A stretch of DNA of 64,000 nt from Bacilli bacterium (GTDB lineage Bacteria; Bacillota; Bacilli; RF39; UBA660). Made by a program: the position numbers and the translations under genes. Location: NCBI GenBank assembly GCA_017525015.1, contig JAFXUK010000012.1, positions 1-64,000 on the forward strand, given 5' to 3'. The notes beneath the pieces are model-generated. The model searched no databases. It was not told the DNA's origin and saw only the letters and a program-made list of their open reading frames with translations. Positions 8,846 to 18,878 of the stretch are shown piece by piece; positions within the stretch are counted from its first letter, which is position 1, and each line of letters begins with the position of its first letter.

Positions 8846-10096
8846 ATGAAGCTACGAAATCTATCCATTTTTGAATTCGATGAGTATGCTAAAAATCATC
8901 CATTAGGTAATTTTTATCAAACATCAACATATGCTCTAGTAGCTGGAGAAGAAGGATATGATTACGATTTAATTGGTATGATTGATGATAACAATAACAT
9001 TGTAGCTGCTTCCGTAATTTTATCAAAAAGAATGGGATTATTTAACAGATATGGTTATGCTCCTAAAGGATTCCTAATCGATTATTACAATCCAACTCTA
9101 ATAAAAGAGTTTACTAAATTATTAAAGAAAAGATATTACAATAAAAACTTTGCTTTTATAAAAATTAATCCAGAAATAGCAATCGGAACTGTTGATTATA
9201 AAAGAAAATATGTTACATATAATAAAAATCAAATAATTGATAGTACACTTAAAGGATTAAACTTTAGAAAACTAGAAGGAACATATCGTTTTGAAACTAA
9301 GTTCCCTAGATTTAATGCTATTCAAGTACTTAAAAATACTAACTTAAAAACTATTTCTAAAAGAACAAGAAATAAAATTCATAGAAGTATTAGAAATGGT
9401 CTAAGAATAGAAAAATCTGATCTAGAAGGTATCAGAATATTATATGAATTTATTAAGAATAAAAAAGATAAAAATATTAATCACTACTTCAATTACTACA
9501 ATGCCTTTAGAAAAAGTGATAGTATTGATATCTTACTAGTTAAAATAAATTTTGAAGAATGTTTAATTAATTTAAGAAATAGCTTAGATAAAGAACAAGA
9601 AAGAAATGCTAAACTAGTTGAAAAACTAATGAAAGAACAAAGTGAAGATAATTTAGCAAGAAAACTTGCTTCTGATGCCTTAATAACAACTTATAAAAAT
9701 AGCATCGTTGAAGCAACTAAGAGTTTAGCAGTTCAAAGAGACAAATATATTGGTGGAGCTATTACAATAAAATATAAAAATCGTGTAAGTATTTTAATAA
9801 GTGGTTTTGATCAAAATTATAAAATGTTCTGTCCTAACTACTTCTTACATTACATGTTAATAGAAGAATATAAAAATGATTATGACTACCTAGATTTAAA
9901 TGGTATAACTGGAGACTTCTCTAAAGAAAATCCATATAGAGGATTAGATGAATTCAAACTAGGATTTAATCCATTAACATTTGAATACATTGGTGAATAT
10001 GACTTAATCATAAATGAAGGTCTATATCAAAGTATGGAACATAGTGGTCAATTATCAAAAGAATTTAAAAGAAAAGAAAAAGTATCAAATAATTGA
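8846..10096 (+). CDS. FemX/FemAB-family peptidoglycan bridge aminoacyltransferase
   Basis: The 416-residue protein follows the FemAB layout: two GNAT-like subdomains (YQTSTYA..., YGYAPKGFLIDY near 70-80; RTRNKIHRSIRNGLRI near 173-188), a long antiparallel coiled-coil arm rich in Glu/Lys (about 245-300), and the C-terminal acceptor region with YFLHYMLIEEY and YLDLNGITGDF (about 330-370). These enzymes add amino acids from aminoacyl-tRNA to the lipid II stem peptide in the cytoplasm. Which amino acid is added cannot be read from sequence. It is one of few rightward genes, with strong promoter, AGGAGG and terminator, and stops with TGA. Confidence 0.85.
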   Translation: MKLRNLSIFEFDEYAKNHPLGNFYQTSTYALVAGEEGYDYDLIGMIDDNNNIVAASVILSKRMGLFNRYGYAPKGFLIDYYNPTLIKEFTKLLKKRYYNKNFAFIKINPEIAIGTVDYKRKYVTYNKNQIIDSTLKGLNFRKLEGTYRFETKFPRFNAIQVLKNTNLKTISKRTRNKIHRSIRNGLRIEKSDLEGIRILYEFIKNKKDKNINHYFNYYNAFRKSDSIDILLVKINFEECLINLRNSLDKEQERNAKLVEKLMKEQSEDNLARKLASDALITTYKNSIVEATKSLAVQRDKYIGGAITIKYKNRVSILISGFDQNYKMFCPNYFLHYMLIEEYKNDYDYLDLNGITGDFSKENPYRGLDEFKLGFNPLTFEYIGEYDLIINEGLYQSMEHSGQLSKEFKRKEKVSNN

Positions 10097-10105
10097 TACT
10101 TTTTT
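10078..10105. terminator. Bidirectional terminator between convergent genes
   Basis: The AAAGTATCAA/TTGATACTTT stem with a 4-nt loop and a T7 tail overlaps the TGA stop of the FemX-like gene. It faces the end of the leftward serine hydrolase gene. Confidence 0.85.
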
Positions 10106-11532
10106 TATTCCCCATATACTTCTAAACGACAACTTTCTTGCCTATTACTATAATATAATGAATGTAATTCATATATTTTATTGTTAATATCTTTTACTTC
10201 ATCAGCTGGTTTTTTATATGCATCTGTTGTAATAATAGCAATAGCATAAGGATGTTCATCATATACAACACCAATATTATGATAGAAGACATCATAATTA
10301 CCATACTTAGTAATAGCTTTAATTCCTTTATCCTCAAATACTAAATAATTATCATCTGACTCCATAAAATAAGATTCTAACTCTTTACCTAATTCACCAT
10401 TATTTTGAATAAAGTCATATACAGCTTTCATATAGATAACTCCATCATTAGCAGTTATATTACCAAAATTATCTCCACCTTTTAAAGTGTTTTGAGCACC
10501 TAAACTATAACCAAATTCTTGTAACTTATCGAATCCAATATAACTAACTATCATATTATGTGCTGAATTATCACTAACTGTTACAGCATACTTAACTAAA
10601 TCTCTTAAAGTAATTTTAGTACCATAACTTAACTTACTAGTTGCTTCACTAGAGCCTAATCTATATCTTGGTAAATAAGTCATAGTTTCATCCAAACTTA
10701 AATTACCAGCAGCTGCTTCTTTATAAATATATAATGCTCCTAATGCTTTAATAGTACTTGCAGCATATGCAACATCATCTTCTTTATACTTATAACTATA
10801 ACCATAAGTTAAATCTTCATATACCACTCTAACTTGATAATTCTTTTCCAAATAATCAGTTATTTCTTTTTTCTTTTGGTTAATCAATTCTGTTTCTTCA
10901 GATACATCATAATCTTTTGTTAAACAAGTTTGATAATTAATCATCTTATCTTCTTCTATTTTTTTAACATCAGAAATATCTATTTTATCAACTAAACTAA
11001 AAGTTATTTGATCATTATTATTTAAAGAGACTAAAGTAAAAATAAATAAAGCTACAAAAGAAATACTTATCATTGCTAATCTAATTCTAACAAAGCGTTT
11101 ATGAATAAGTTCTTTATTTCTTTGTTTTTCATATATTTCTTCTTTTTTAACTTCTAACTCTTTTTGTACTTCTTCTAATAAATTTTTATCAAACAGAGTT
11201 TGAGTCTCAGGTAATTCTTTCTTAGTTTTAACTTCAACTGCTTCTTTAGGTTTCTTAACAGTTGTAGTTTTCTTAACAACTTTTTTCTTTTTCTTCTTTT
11301 TGGCCATTATTAAATCAAGCAATTCATCATTACTTAATTTGGCTTTTTCTTCTTTAGTTAATTTTGGTTTTACCTTAACAGGTTCAATCTTTTTTTTCGT
11401 TGTTTTCTTTTTCTTTGCAAGTATTTTTTCTAATAACTCCTCATTAGATAATTCAGTAGGAGTTACCTTTTTCTTCTTTATGGAAGATACTTTTTTATTT
11501 GTATTAGATTTTCTTTTCGCACTACCTTCCAT
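10105..11532 (-). CDS. Membrane-anchored class A beta-lactamase-like serine hydrolase
   Basis: The 475-residue protein has a 110-residue Lys-rich cytoplasmic tail, one membrane segment (about 149-171), then an extracytoplasmic class A beta-lactamase-type domain. Motifs seen: SxxK as STIK (about 259-262), SDN (about 320-322) and TKYG in place of KTG (about 408). The family includes beta-lactamases and penicillin-interacting esterases; no Glu166-type loop was verified, so antibiotic hydrolysis should not be assumed. The tail carries an imperfect repeat (SNEELLEKILAKKKK, SNDELLDLIMAKKKK). ATG 11532 with GGTGAT upstream is preferred to the start 13 codons earlier. Confidence 0.78.
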   Translation of the reverse strand: MEGSAKRKSNTNKKVSSIKKKKVTPTELSNEELLEKILAKKKKTTKKKIEPVKVKPKLTKEEKAKLSNDELLDLIMAKKKKKKKVVKKTTTVKKPKEAVEVKTKKELPETQTLFDKNLLEEVQKELEVKKEEIYEKQRNKELIHKRFVRIRLAMISISFVALFIFTLVSLNNNDQITFSLVDKIDISDVKKIEEDKMINYQTCLTKDYDVSEETELINQKKKEITDYLEKNYQVRVVYEDLTYGYSYKYKEDDVAYAASTIKALGALYIYKEAAAGNLSLDETMTYLPRYRLGSSEATSKLSYGTKITLRDLVKYAVTVSDNSAHNMIVSYIGFDKLQEFGYSLGAQNTLKGGDNFGNITANDGVIYMKAVYDFIQNNGELGKELESYFMESDDNYLVFEDKGIKAITKYGNYDVFYHNIGVVYDEHPYAIAIITTDAYKKPADEVKDINNKIYELHSLYYSNRQESCRLEVYGE

Positions 11533-11572
11533 AATAATCACCAGTTTTATTATATAATTTTTAGTCAACAAA

Positions 11573-11600
11573 AAAAAGATGAATTTACATTCATCTTTTT
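11573..11600 (-). terminator. Terminator after tuf (end of str operon)
   Basis: A perfect 12-bp stem AAAAAGATGAAT/ATTCATCTTTTT with a TTAC loop, followed by more T on the minus strand. Confidence 0.95.
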
Positions 11601-11614
11601 ATTCTTTACATTAA

Positions 11615-12784
11615 TTATTTAATAATTTCAGTAACAACACCAGCACCAACAGTACGTCCACCTTCACGGATAGAGAATTTAGTACCATTTTCAAGTGCAA
11701 CTGGAGCTATTAATTCAACTGTCATATCAACGTTATCACCAGGCATAACCATATCTACACCGTCAGGTAGAGTAATTACACCAGTAACGTCAGTAGTTCT
11801 GAAATAGAATTGTGGTCTGTAGTTTGCAAAGAATGGAGTATGACGTCCACCTTCTTCTTTAGATAGAACATATACAGATCCTTTAAATTGATGATGTGGA
11901 GTAACTGATCCAGGTTTAGCTAGAACTTGTCCTCTTTCAACTTGGTCTCTTGAAATACCACGTAATAATGCACCAGCATTATCACCAGCTATAGCAGAAT
12001 CAAGTGATTTTCTGAACATTTCAATACCTGTAACAACAGTTTTTTGAGTTGGTCTTAAACCAACGATTTCAACTTCATCATTTAATTTTAATTCACCACG
12101 TTCAACACGTCCTGTAACAACAGTACCACGTCCTGAGATTGTAAATACGTCTTCAATACTCATTAAGAATGGTTTGTCTGTATCACGAACTGGAACATCG
12201 ATGTAAGAATCAACTGCAGCCATTAAGTCTTTAATAGATTGAACAGCAGCTTCGTCTCCTTCAAGAGCTTTAAGAGCTGATCCTCTAATGATAGGACAAT
12301 TGTCACCATCAAAATCATATTCGTTTAATAATTCACGAATTTCCATTTCAACTAAGTCTAATAATTCAGCATCATCAACTTGGTCACATTTGTTCATATA
12401 AACAACGATTTTTGGAACACCAACTTGTCTAGCAAGTAAGATATGTTCACGAGTTTGAGGCATTGGTCCATCTGCAGCAGAAACTACTAGGATAGCACCA
12501 TCCATTTGTGCAGCACCAGTGATCATGTTTTTAACGTAGTCAGCATGGCCTGGGCAGTCAACGTGAGCATAGTGACGAGTTTCAGTCTCATACTCAACGT
12601 GAGCAGTATTAATAGTAATACCTCTTTCTCTTTCTTCTGGAGCTTTGTCGATATCAGCATAATCAACGAATTTTCCAAAATATTTTGTAATAGCAGCAGT
12701 TAATGTAGTTTTACCATGGTCAACGTGTCCGATAGTACCAATATTAACGTGTGCCTTTGAACGGTCAAATTTTTCTTTAGCCAT
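11615..12784 (-). CDS. tuf: Elongation factor Tu
   Basis: A translational GTPase that carries aminoacyl-tRNA to the ribosome. The G motifs are all present: GHVDHGKT (about 18-25), RGITI, DCPGH, NKCD and GSAL; domains II and III follow with the conserved ETFRKSLD-equivalent [14 protein letters not shown] and [10 protein letters not shown] at the end. At 389 residues it is slightly shorter than typical (about 395). The ATG follows GAGGAGG. It is the last gene of the rpsL-rpsG-fusA-tuf operon, 67 bp after fusA, with a strong terminator behind it. Confidence 0.98.
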   Translation of the reverse strand: MAKEKFDRSKAHVNIGTIGHVDHGKTTLTAAITKYFGKFVDYADIDKAPEERERGITINTAHVEYETETRHYAHVDCPGHADYVKNMITGAAQMDGAILVVSAADGPMPQTREHILLARQVGVPKIVVYMNKCDQVDDAELLDLVEMEIRELLNEYDFDGDNCPIIRGSALKALEGDEAAVQSIKDLMAAVDSYIDVPVRDTDKPFLMSIEDVFTISGRGTVVTGRVERGELKLNDEVEIVGLRPTQKTVVTGIEMFRKSLDSAIAGDNAGALLRGISRDQVERGQVLAKPGSVTPHHQFKGSVYVLSKEEGGRHTPFFANYRPQFYFRTTDVTGVITLPDGVDMVMPGDNVDMTVELIAPVALENGTKFSIREGGRTVGAGVVTEIIK

Positions 12785-12825
12785 TATATTTTCCTCCTCT
12801 TTTATACATAACTATTTTATCTAAC

Positions 12826-12844
12826 ACTTGAACCTTTTTCAAGT
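12826..12844 (-). other. Hairpin in the fusA-tuf spacer
   Basis: A 7-bp stem ACTTGAA/TTCAAGT with a 5-nt loop. No U-tract follows on the minus strand, so it is more likely a processing or stability element than a terminator. Confidence 0.45.
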
Positions 12845-12851
12845 ATTATTT

Positions 12852-14930
12852 TTATTGAGCGCTGTTTTTCTTTATAATCTCATCAGCGATAGATTTTGGA
12901 ACCTCTTCATAATGATCCATTGTCATAGTGAAGTTTCCACGTCCTTGTGAATTTGAACGTAATGATGTAGCATATCCGAACATTTCAGATAGTGGAACCA
13001 TAGCATCGATTTTTAATGCATTACCACGAGATTCTTGACCAAGTGGTTTACCACGTCTACTTGTTAGGTCTCCCATAACATTACCCATGTATTCTTCAGG
13101 AACTACTACTTCAACCTTCATTATAGGTTCAAGTAATACAGGTTTACATTTATTTAATGCTTCTTTTAATGCTAAACTAGCAGCAATTTTGAATGCCATT
13201 TCACTAGAGTCAACATCATGGTAAGAACCATCAAATAATGTAGCCTTAACATCAACCATTGGATATCCAGCTAGAATTCCACCAGCCATAGCTTCTTGTA
13301 ATCCTTTATCAGTTACTGGAATATATTCACGAGGAACAACTCCACCAACGATAGCATCAACGAATTCATAACCTTTATCTTTATTTGGTTCAAATCTTAC
13401 CCAAACATGTCCATATTGTCCACGTCCACCAGATTGTTTAATATATTTACCTTCACATTCACCCATTTGAGTTATTGTTTCACGATAAGCAACTTGTGGT
13501 CTACCAATATTAGCTTCAACACTGAATTCATCTTTCATACGTCTTACTAATACTTCTAGGTGTAGCTCACCCATACCACTAATAACTGTTTGTCCTGTTT
13601 CAGGATCAGTTTTATATTTGAATGTTGGATCTTCTTCAGCAAGCTTTTGTAAAGCAATACCTAATTTATCTTGATCAGCTTTTGATTTTGGTTCAATAGC
13701 TTCATCAATAACTGGTTCTGGGAATTCCATACCATTCATGATTACTGGATTCTTTTCATCACATAATGTATCAGCAGTTGTAGTATTCTTTAATCCAACT
13801 AAAGCAGCGATTTCACCAGTCCATACTTCAGTGATTTCTTTTCTTTGATTAGCATGCATTTGTAGAATACGTCCAACTCTTTCTTTAACATCTTTAGTAC
13901 TATTTAAAATATATGAACCACTAGTTAAGTGTCCAGAGTAAACTCTGAAGAATGCTAATCTACCAACGAATGGGTCAGTCATAATTTTGAATGCCATTGC
14001 TGTAAATGGTTCATTATCACTTGGATGACGTTTAACTAAGTTACCGTTTTTATCAGTACATTCGATAGCTTCAACATCAGTTGGAGCTGGCATGTAATCA
14101 ATAACAGCATCTAAAGCTAATTTAACACCAGTATTTGAAAGTGCACTACCGCATAATACTGGGAAGAATTTAGCTTGAAGTACTCCCTTACGGATAGCAC
14201 TCTTAATTTCTTCTACAGTTAGAGAATCTGGATCTTCAAAATATTTTTCCATTAAAGCATCATCAAATTCAACTGCTTTTTCAACTAATTCTAATCTCTT
14301 TTCTTCAACAAGATCTTTTAAATCGGCAGGAATTTCGATTTCTTTATAATTCTCATGTTCATCAGTTCTATCGAATTCATAAGCTTTTCTTTCGATAAGG
14401 TCAACGATACCTTTAAAATCTTGTTCAGCACCAATAGGCCATTGAATAGGAGCATAATTAACACCTAATCTTTTACCGATTGTATCCAAACTAAATGCAA
14501 AGTCAGCACCAATTTTATCCATTTTATTAACGAATATCATTCTTGGAACTTTGTATTCAGTAGCTTGACGCCAAACAGTTTCTGATTGAGGTTCAACACC
14601 TGCGTTACCATCAAGTAAACAGATAGATCCATCAAGAACTCTTAATGATCTTTGAACTTCAACAGTAAAGTCTACGTGTCCTGGAGTATCAATAATATTT
14701 AAACGATATCCTTTCCAGTGAGCAGTTGTTGCAGCACTAGTAATTGTGATACCACGTTCTTTTTCTTGTTCCATCCAGTCCATTTGTGATTCACCATCAT
14801 GTGTCTCACCTATTTTATGAGTAATACCAGTATGAAATAAAACTCTCTCAGTGAAAGTTGTTTTACCAGCATCGATGTGTGCCATAATACCAATATTACG
14901 AATTTTATCTATTGTAACATCTCTCGCCAT
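12852..14930 (-). CDS. fusA: Elongation factor G
   Basis: The ribosomal translocase GTPase, 692 residues, a normal length. G motifs AHIDAGKTT (about 18-26), [12 protein letters not shown] and NKMD are intact; the domain IV segment [11 protein letters not shown] and the C-terminal [21 protein letters not shown] are clear EF-G signatures. The ATG follows AGGAG and lies 12 bp after rpsG, consistent with the str operon. It is distinct from the TypA GTPase at 50000-51811. Confidence 0.98.
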   Translation of the reverse strand: MARDVTIDKIRNIGIMAHIDAGKTTFTERVLFHTGITHKIGETHDGESQMDWMEQEKERGITITSAATTAHWKGYRLNIIDTPGHVDFTVEVQRSLRVLDGSICLLDGNAGVEPQSETVWRQATEYKVPRMIFVNKMDKIGADFAFSLDTIGKRLGVNYAPIQWPIGAEQDFKGIVDLIERKAYEFDRTDEHENYKEIEIPADLKDLVEEKRLELVEKAVEFDDALMEKYFEDPDSLTVEEIKSAIRKGVLQAKFFPVLCGSALSNTGVKLALDAVIDYMPAPTDVEAIECTDKNGNLVKRHPSDNEPFTAMAFKIMTDPFVGRLAFFRVYSGHLTSGSYILNSTKDVKERVGRILQMHANQRKEITEVWTGEIAALVGLKNTTTADTLCDEKNPVIMNGMEFPEPVIDEAIEPKSKADQDKLGIALQKLAEEDPTFKYKTDPETGQTVISGMGELHLEVLVRRMKDEFSVEANIGRPQVAYRETITQMGECEGKYIKQSGGRGQYGHVWVRFEPNKDKGYEFVDAIVGGVVPREYIPVTDKGLQEAMAGGILAGYPMVDVKATLFDGSYHDVDSSEMAFKIAASLALKEALNKCKPVLLEPIMKVEVVVPEEYMGNVMGDLTSRRGKPLGQESRGNALKIDAMVPLSEMFGYATSLRSNSQGRGNFTMTMDHYEEVPKSIADEIIKKNSAQ

Positions 14931-14942
14931 ATCCTTTTACTC

Positions 14943-15428
<486 letters not shown>

Positions 15429-15451
15429 TTATATATATTTATAAATAAATC

Positions 15452-15862
15452 CTATTTAGGTCTCTTAGTACCATATTTACTACGGCCTTGTTTTCTGTTG
15501 TTAACACCTTGAGTATCTAAAGTACCACGTATAATGTGATAACGAACACCGATTAAGTCTTTAACACGACCACCACGTACAAGTACTACGCTATGTTCTT
15601 GTAAATTATGTCCTTCACCTGGAATATAAGTATCAACTTCTCTTCCGTTTGATAATCTAACACGAGCATATTTTCTTAAAGCTGAGTTAGGTTTCTTTGG
15701 AGTACGAGTACCTACTTTAGTACAAACTCCTCTTTTTTGTGGACTATTTTGAACAGTAGCTTTTCTTTCCATACTATTAAAACCTACATTTAAAACAGGG
15801 CTTTTACTCTTTTTAGTTTTATCTTTTCTGTTTTTTCTTACTAATTGATTAATAGTTGTCAT
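15452..15862 (-). CDS. rpsL: 30S ribosomal protein S12
   Basis: A 136-residue S12 starting [12 protein letters not shown], with [22 protein letters not shown] and the [25 protein letters not shown] decoding-centre regions conserved. ATG 15862 is correct; a longer reading frame adds nine residues without a ribosome binding site, whereas GGAGGAGG precedes this ATG. It is the first gene of the str operon, with a strong promoter and a structured 5' leader. Confidence 0.98.
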   Translation of the reverse strand: MTTINQLVRKNRKDKTKKSKSPVLNVGFNSMERKATVQNSPQKRGVCTKVGTRTPKKPNSALRKYARVRLSNGREVDTYIPGEGHNLQEHSVVLVRGGRVKDLIGVRYHIIRGTLDTQGVNNRKQGRSKYGTKRPK

Positions 15863-15878
15863 TATTGTCCTCCTCCCA

Positions 15879-15938
15879 TATACACACATCCTGGTGTATC
15901 ATACTTTTCATTAAATTAGGTTCTACCTAGATAGAACC
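15879..15938 (-). promoter_or_regulatory. rpsL 5' leader with two hairpins
   Basis: The leader contains a 7-bp inverted repeat GGTTCTA/TAGAACC with a 6-nt loop (15919-15938) just after the predicted start. A second, ATACAC/GTGTAT (about 15879-15899), lies just before the ribosome binding site. Autoregulation by a ribosomal protein is a reasonable but untested explanation. Confidence 0.45.
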
Positions 15939-15958
15939 GGAATTTAAAATGCATCATT

Positions 15959-15987
15959 AATATAACATTTTATATATTTATTGTCAA
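15959..15987 (-). promoter_or_regulatory. Promoter of the rpsL-rpsG-fusA-tuf operon
   Basis: TTGACA (15982-15987), a 17-bp spacer and TATATT (15959-15964), the same hexamers and spacing as the rRNA promoter at 151-179. Confidence 0.88.
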
Positions 15988-15992
15988 CAAAA

Positions 15993-16013
15993 AAGTAAGC
16001 GTTTTGCTTACTT
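15993..16013 (-). terminator. Terminator after the 16008-16502 gene
   Basis: AAGTAAGC/GCTTACTT stem with a 5-nt loop, then a T-run on the minus strand, immediately before the str promoter. Confidence 0.85.
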
Positions 16014-16502
16014 ATTTTCTTTATATCCTTCTGAAGTATATTTACTACAATTAATATATGGAGTAGATGTATAAGAATCAGTATCTGTATCATAATATAC
16101 CTTAGCATATCCACGACAAGATGAATCTTCGATTTCACTTTCTCTAATATATCCAAAGTCCTTAAGCATATCTAATGACACTTCTAATTTATTAGCTCTT
16201 AATGGATAAAGTTCATTATCTTTAACATATCTAAGTGCTGCATCATTAACTTTGTTTTCTATTTTAACATAATCAGCTTTAAATCTATTACCAGACACAC
16301 TAATAATAATTAAAATAACAATAAGAACAAATACACCAGCCCAAACATATACAATATATCTAATATGTTTCTTTAATCCCATGAACTTTGTATATAAGTT
16401 CTTAAAGAATTCTCCAATCATTTTAAATAAATTTATAAAAAATCTTTTAACTTTCTTTAAAGTGAATTTTTTCTTTTTAGTAACTATCTTCTTATTTTCC
16501 AT
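16008..16502 (-). CDS. Single-pass membrane protein with a two-Cys external domain
   Basis: The 164-residue protein has a basic/aromatic N-terminal 45 residues, one membrane helix (about 48-70) and an external domain. The domain (KVNDAALRYVKDN..., DMLKDFGYI, SSCRGYAK, PYINCSKYT) parallels that of the gene directly upstream (16505-16954), so the two are paralogs in the exposed part. Two Cys residues could form a disulfide. It starts 2 bp after the upstream stop with AAAGGAG, so they form one operon. Function not recognised. They occupy the place where rpoB-rpoC usually lie. Confidence 0.6.
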   Translation of the reverse strand: MENKKIVTKKKKFTLKKVKRFFINLFKMIGEFFKNLYTKFMGLKKHIRYIVYVWAGVFVLIVILIIISVSGNRFKADYVKIENKVNDAALRYVKDNELYPLRANKLEVSLDMLKDFGYIRESEIEDSSCRGYAKVYYDTDTDSYTSTPYINCSKYTSEGYKENK

Positions 16503-16504
16503 TT

Positions 16505-16954
16505 CTATTCTCCTTTATGTTCATCAGTTGTGTATTTATTACATTTAACAAATACATCTATAATAGTAAAATCATACTTATCTTTTGAAACTAAACTGTT
16601 AGAAGTACATTTATTATTATCTTCATCAACTAATTCTGTAAGATAACCATTTTCAATTAACATGTCTGAAGTAATAACAAACACCTTATTATTTAAATCA
16701 ATATCTCTATCATATAAATATAAAGAACTGGCAGTTTTAACTTTATCTTCAAGATCATAATAATAATATACATCTATATTATCATTTTCTTTAGGTGGTT
16801 CCTCCTGAGGAGTTTCAACCACATTGCCATTAGAGGTACTGCTATTAACATCAGAATACATTTTTCTTATTTGTACAGTAACAAATAATAATAATATGAA
16901 CATAATTATTCCAACAGCAATTTCATCACGTAAACCGAAACCACGATTATTCAT
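16505..16954 (-). CDS. Pilin-leader-like membrane protein
   Basis: The 149-residue protein begins MNNRGFGLRDEIAVGIIM and continues as a hydrophobic helix. This resembles a type IV prepilin leader: short basic peptide, Gly before Phe, acidic residues at about +5/+6, then a helix. The match is imperfect and no prepilin peptidase or assembly ATPase lies nearby. The external part (DLEDKVKTASSLYLYDR, DMLIENGYL, NKCTSN, VKCNKYT) matches its downstream neighbour. The start chosen is ATG 16954; the GGAGG is ten bases upstream, and a closer in-frame TTG is spaced too tightly. Confidence 0.5.
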   Translation of the reverse strand: MNNRGFGLRDEIAVGIIMFILLLFVTVQIRKMYSDVNSSTSNGNVVETPQEEPPKENDNIDVYYYYDLEDKVKTASSLYLYDRDIDLNNKVFVITSDMLIENGYLTELVDEDNNKCTSNSLVSKDKYDFTIIDVFVKCNKYTTDEHKGE

Positions 16955-17028
16955 AATCTGCAAACCTCCAATATAACAATATAATTATAATACATCTCAT
17001 CCTATTTTTCCAGTTCTGTACAAAGAAA

Positions 17029-17051
17029 AAAGACAACAACTTGTTGTCTTT
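17029..17051 (-). terminator. Terminator after rplL
   Basis: AAAGACAACAA/TTGTTGTCTTT, an 11-bp near-perfect palindrome followed by T-rich sequence on the minus strand. Almost the same hairpin follows nusG at 20843. Confidence 0.9.
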
Positions 17052-17067
17052 CTATTTTAACTTAGAA

Positions 17068-17439
17068 TTAAGCTAATTCTACAGTTGCGCCAGCTTCTTC
17101 TAATTGTGCTTTAATTTCTTCAGCTTCTTTAGCAGGAACGTTTTCTTTAACATTTCCACCATTGTCAGCTAATGCTTTAGCTTCAACAAGTCCTAAACCA
17201 GTAATTTCCTTTAATAGTTTAATAACTTGCATCTTAGTAGCTCCTGAATCTTTTAATACTACAGTTTTAGCAGCATCATCTTCAGCAGCAGCTGCACCAG
17301 CAGCTGGAGCAGCAGCTACAGCTACAGCACTTGGATCTACTCCAAATTCTTCTTTCATTGCGTCAACTAATTCTTTTACTTCAAGAATTGTCATTTCTTT
17401 TAAAGCACTTATAAAATCTTCTTTTGTTAATTTTGCCAT
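17068..17439 (-). CDS. rplL: 50S ribosomal protein L7/L12
   Basis: A 123-residue stalk protein: N-terminal dimerisation region, an Ala-rich hinge (about 40-55), and the conserved C-terminal factor-binding domain ([31 protein letters not shown]). It recruits translational GTPases. It follows rplJ by 28 bp, with AGGAAAGGA before its ATG, and ends the rplJL unit with a strong hairpin. rpoB, its usual next gene, is absent. Confidence 0.97.
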   Translation of the reverse strand: MAKLTKEDFISALKEMTILEVKELVDAMKEEFGVDPSAVAVAAAPAAGAAAAEDDAAKTVVLKDSGATKMQVIKLLKEITGLGLVEAKALADNGGNVKENVPAKEAEEIKAQLEEAGATVELA

Positions 17440-17467
17440 TTCAAATTTTCCTTTCCTATTTCCTAAA

Positions 17468-17959
17468 TTATTTTTCTAATTGTTCTGCATATAAGTTTAA
17501 TCCAATTGCTAAATCCTTAACATATTGAATCATACCACCAGCAAGCATTGTAAGTAAGCCTTCTCTTGATGGGATTGATGCATATTCTTTAAGTACAGCT
17601 AAATCTGCAGGAGCACCATTTATAATACCAACAGTAATGTTAGCTTTTTCATGATCTTTAGCAAATTTAGAGATAACTTTGATTGGTTCTAGAAGTTCTT
17701 TACCAAAAACAATTGCGTTAGGTCCTTCTAAGAAACCATTTAAGTCGATTTTCATATCATCTAAAGCTCTTTTTAATAATGTATTCTTGTATACTTTCAT
17801 TTCTCCTTGAGCATCGATTAAGTTTCTTCTTAATTCATTTAATTCAGAAACTGTTAAGCCTTGGTAAGTAAATAAAACAACAGATTCACTATTTTCGATA
17901 TTAGATTTAATTTCATCAACTACGTTTTTCTTTTCTTCTAAAATCTTAGCACTTGCCAT
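17468..17959 (-). CDS. rplJ: 50S ribosomal protein L10
   Basis: A 163-residue L10 anchors L7/L12 dimers on the ribosomal stalk. The [17 protein letters not shown] and [12 protein letters not shown] segments and the C-terminal helix ([20 protein letters not shown]) are typical. The ATG follows AAAGGAGGG. It is preceded by an L10-type leader and a consensus promoter, so rplJ-rplL can be expressed separately from rplK-rplA with feedback by L10(L12). Confidence 0.97.
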   Translation of the reverse strand: MASAKILEEKKNVVDEIKSNIENSESVVLFTYQGLTVSELNELRRNLIDAQGEMKVYKNTLLKRALDDMKIDLNGFLEGPNAIVFGKELLEPIKVISKFAKDHEKANITVGIINGAPADLAVLKEYASIPSREGLLTMLAGGMIQYVKDLAIGLNLYAEQLEK

Positions 17960-17986
17960 TATTTCCCTCCTTTAAGGATAATCAAA

Positions 17987-18009
17987 AAGCTTTCCCATAA
18001 GGAAAGCTT
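17987..18009 (-). terminator. Attenuator-like hairpin in the rplJ leader
   Basis: A 9-bp stem AAGCTTTCC/GGAAAGCTT with a 5-nt loop and five T on the minus strand lies just before the rplJ ribosome binding site. It could terminate when the L10-binding structure changes. Confidence 0.6.
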
Positions 18010-18095
18010 AAAAATACACAAAAATAAGTGTTTGATAAGTCTTTCCCTCGGCAAGATTTATTTGTGCACTTGCTGTCTTTGGGTAATCGCTTTTT
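18010..18095 (-). promoter_or_regulatory. Ribosomal protein L10 leader
   Basis: On the minus strand the leader carries the conserved blocks CCAAAGACAGCAAGTGC and CTTGCCGAGGG, which in the L10 leader family form the kink-turn-containing site that mimics the L10 binding site on 23S rRNA. Position (between promoter and rplJ) fits autogenous control. Confidence 0.88.
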
Positions 18096-18107
18096 TTAAC
18101 AATTCAT

Positions 18108-18136
18108 ATTATATTCTAATATCAATTAATTGTCAA
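18108..18136 (-). promoter_or_regulatory. Consensus promoter of rplJL, -35 inside rplA
   Basis: TTGACA (18131-18136), a 17-bp spacer and TATAAT (18108-18113): a perfect consensus sigma-A promoter. The -35 lies within the last codons of rplA. Confidence 0.9.
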
Positions 18137-18824
18137 AAGAATTTTGATCAACTTTGATACCAGGACCCATTGTACTTGATACAGTAATACTATTGATATA
18201 TTTACCTTTTAGTACACTAGGTTTAGCCTTAACAATTGTACTATATACAAATTCAAGGTTTTCTAATAATTTAGCTTCATCAAATGAAACTTTACCGATA
18301 ATAGTATGAACATTACCGAATGAATCAGTCTTGTATTCAACCATACCTTTTTTAATATCAGTAACAGCTTTTTTAGTATCCATAGTAACAGTTCCTGTTT
18401 TAGGGTTTGGCATTAAACCTTTAGGTCCTAAAACACGTCCTAATTTACCTAATTGAGCCATCATATCTGGAGCAGCTACGATAACATCGAAGTCAAACCA
18501 GTTTTCTTTTTCCATTTTTTCAATCATATCAGTGTCGCCAACATAATCAGCTCCAGCAGCTCTAGCAGCATCTGCAGCTTCTCCTTTAGCGATAACTAAT
18601 ACTTTTTTAGCTTTACCAGTTCCATTAGGTAATACCATTGATCCTCTTAATTGTTGATCAGCTTTTTTTGTATCAAGATTTAAGTTAAATGCAACTTCAA
18701 CAGTACTATCAAATTTAGTTGTAGAAGTATCTTTAACTAATTTAATTGCTTCTTCTTTAGTATATTGAACATTTCTGTCTACTTTTTTAGAAGCTTCCAC
18801 ATACTTTTTACCTGATTTTCCCAT
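18126..18824 (-). CDS. rplA: 50S ribosomal protein L1
   Basis: A 232-residue L1 with [32 protein letters not shown], the [19 protein letters not shown] signature and TMGPGIKVD at the end. It forms the mobile L1 stalk and in many bacteria represses its own rplK-rplA mRNA. The ATG follows TAGGAGGT. It is co-transcribed with rplK, 54 bp upstream; its 3' end contains the -35 of the rplJ promoter. Confidence 0.97.
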   Translation of the reverse strand: MGKSGKKYVEASKKVDRNVQYTKEEAIKLVKDTSTTKFDSTVEVAFNLNLDTKKADQQLRGSMVLPNGTGKAKKVLVIAKGEAADAARAAGADYVGDTDMIEKMEKENWFDFDVIVAAPDMMAQLGKLGRVLGPKGLMPNPKTGTVTMDTKKAVTDIKKGMVEYKTDSFGNVHTIIGKVSFDEAKLLENLEFVYSTIVKAKPSVLKGKYINSITVSSTMGPGIKVDQNSFDN

Positions 18825-18878
18825 TTTTTTACCTCCTAATTGTGGTTTATTAGCGGATTATTTATAAATATTTTAAAA

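Noticed and set aside
11553..11570. Promoter TTGACT with TATAAT for the beta-lactamase-like gene
   Set aside because: The hexamers are only about seven bases apart on the minus strand, too close to act together.
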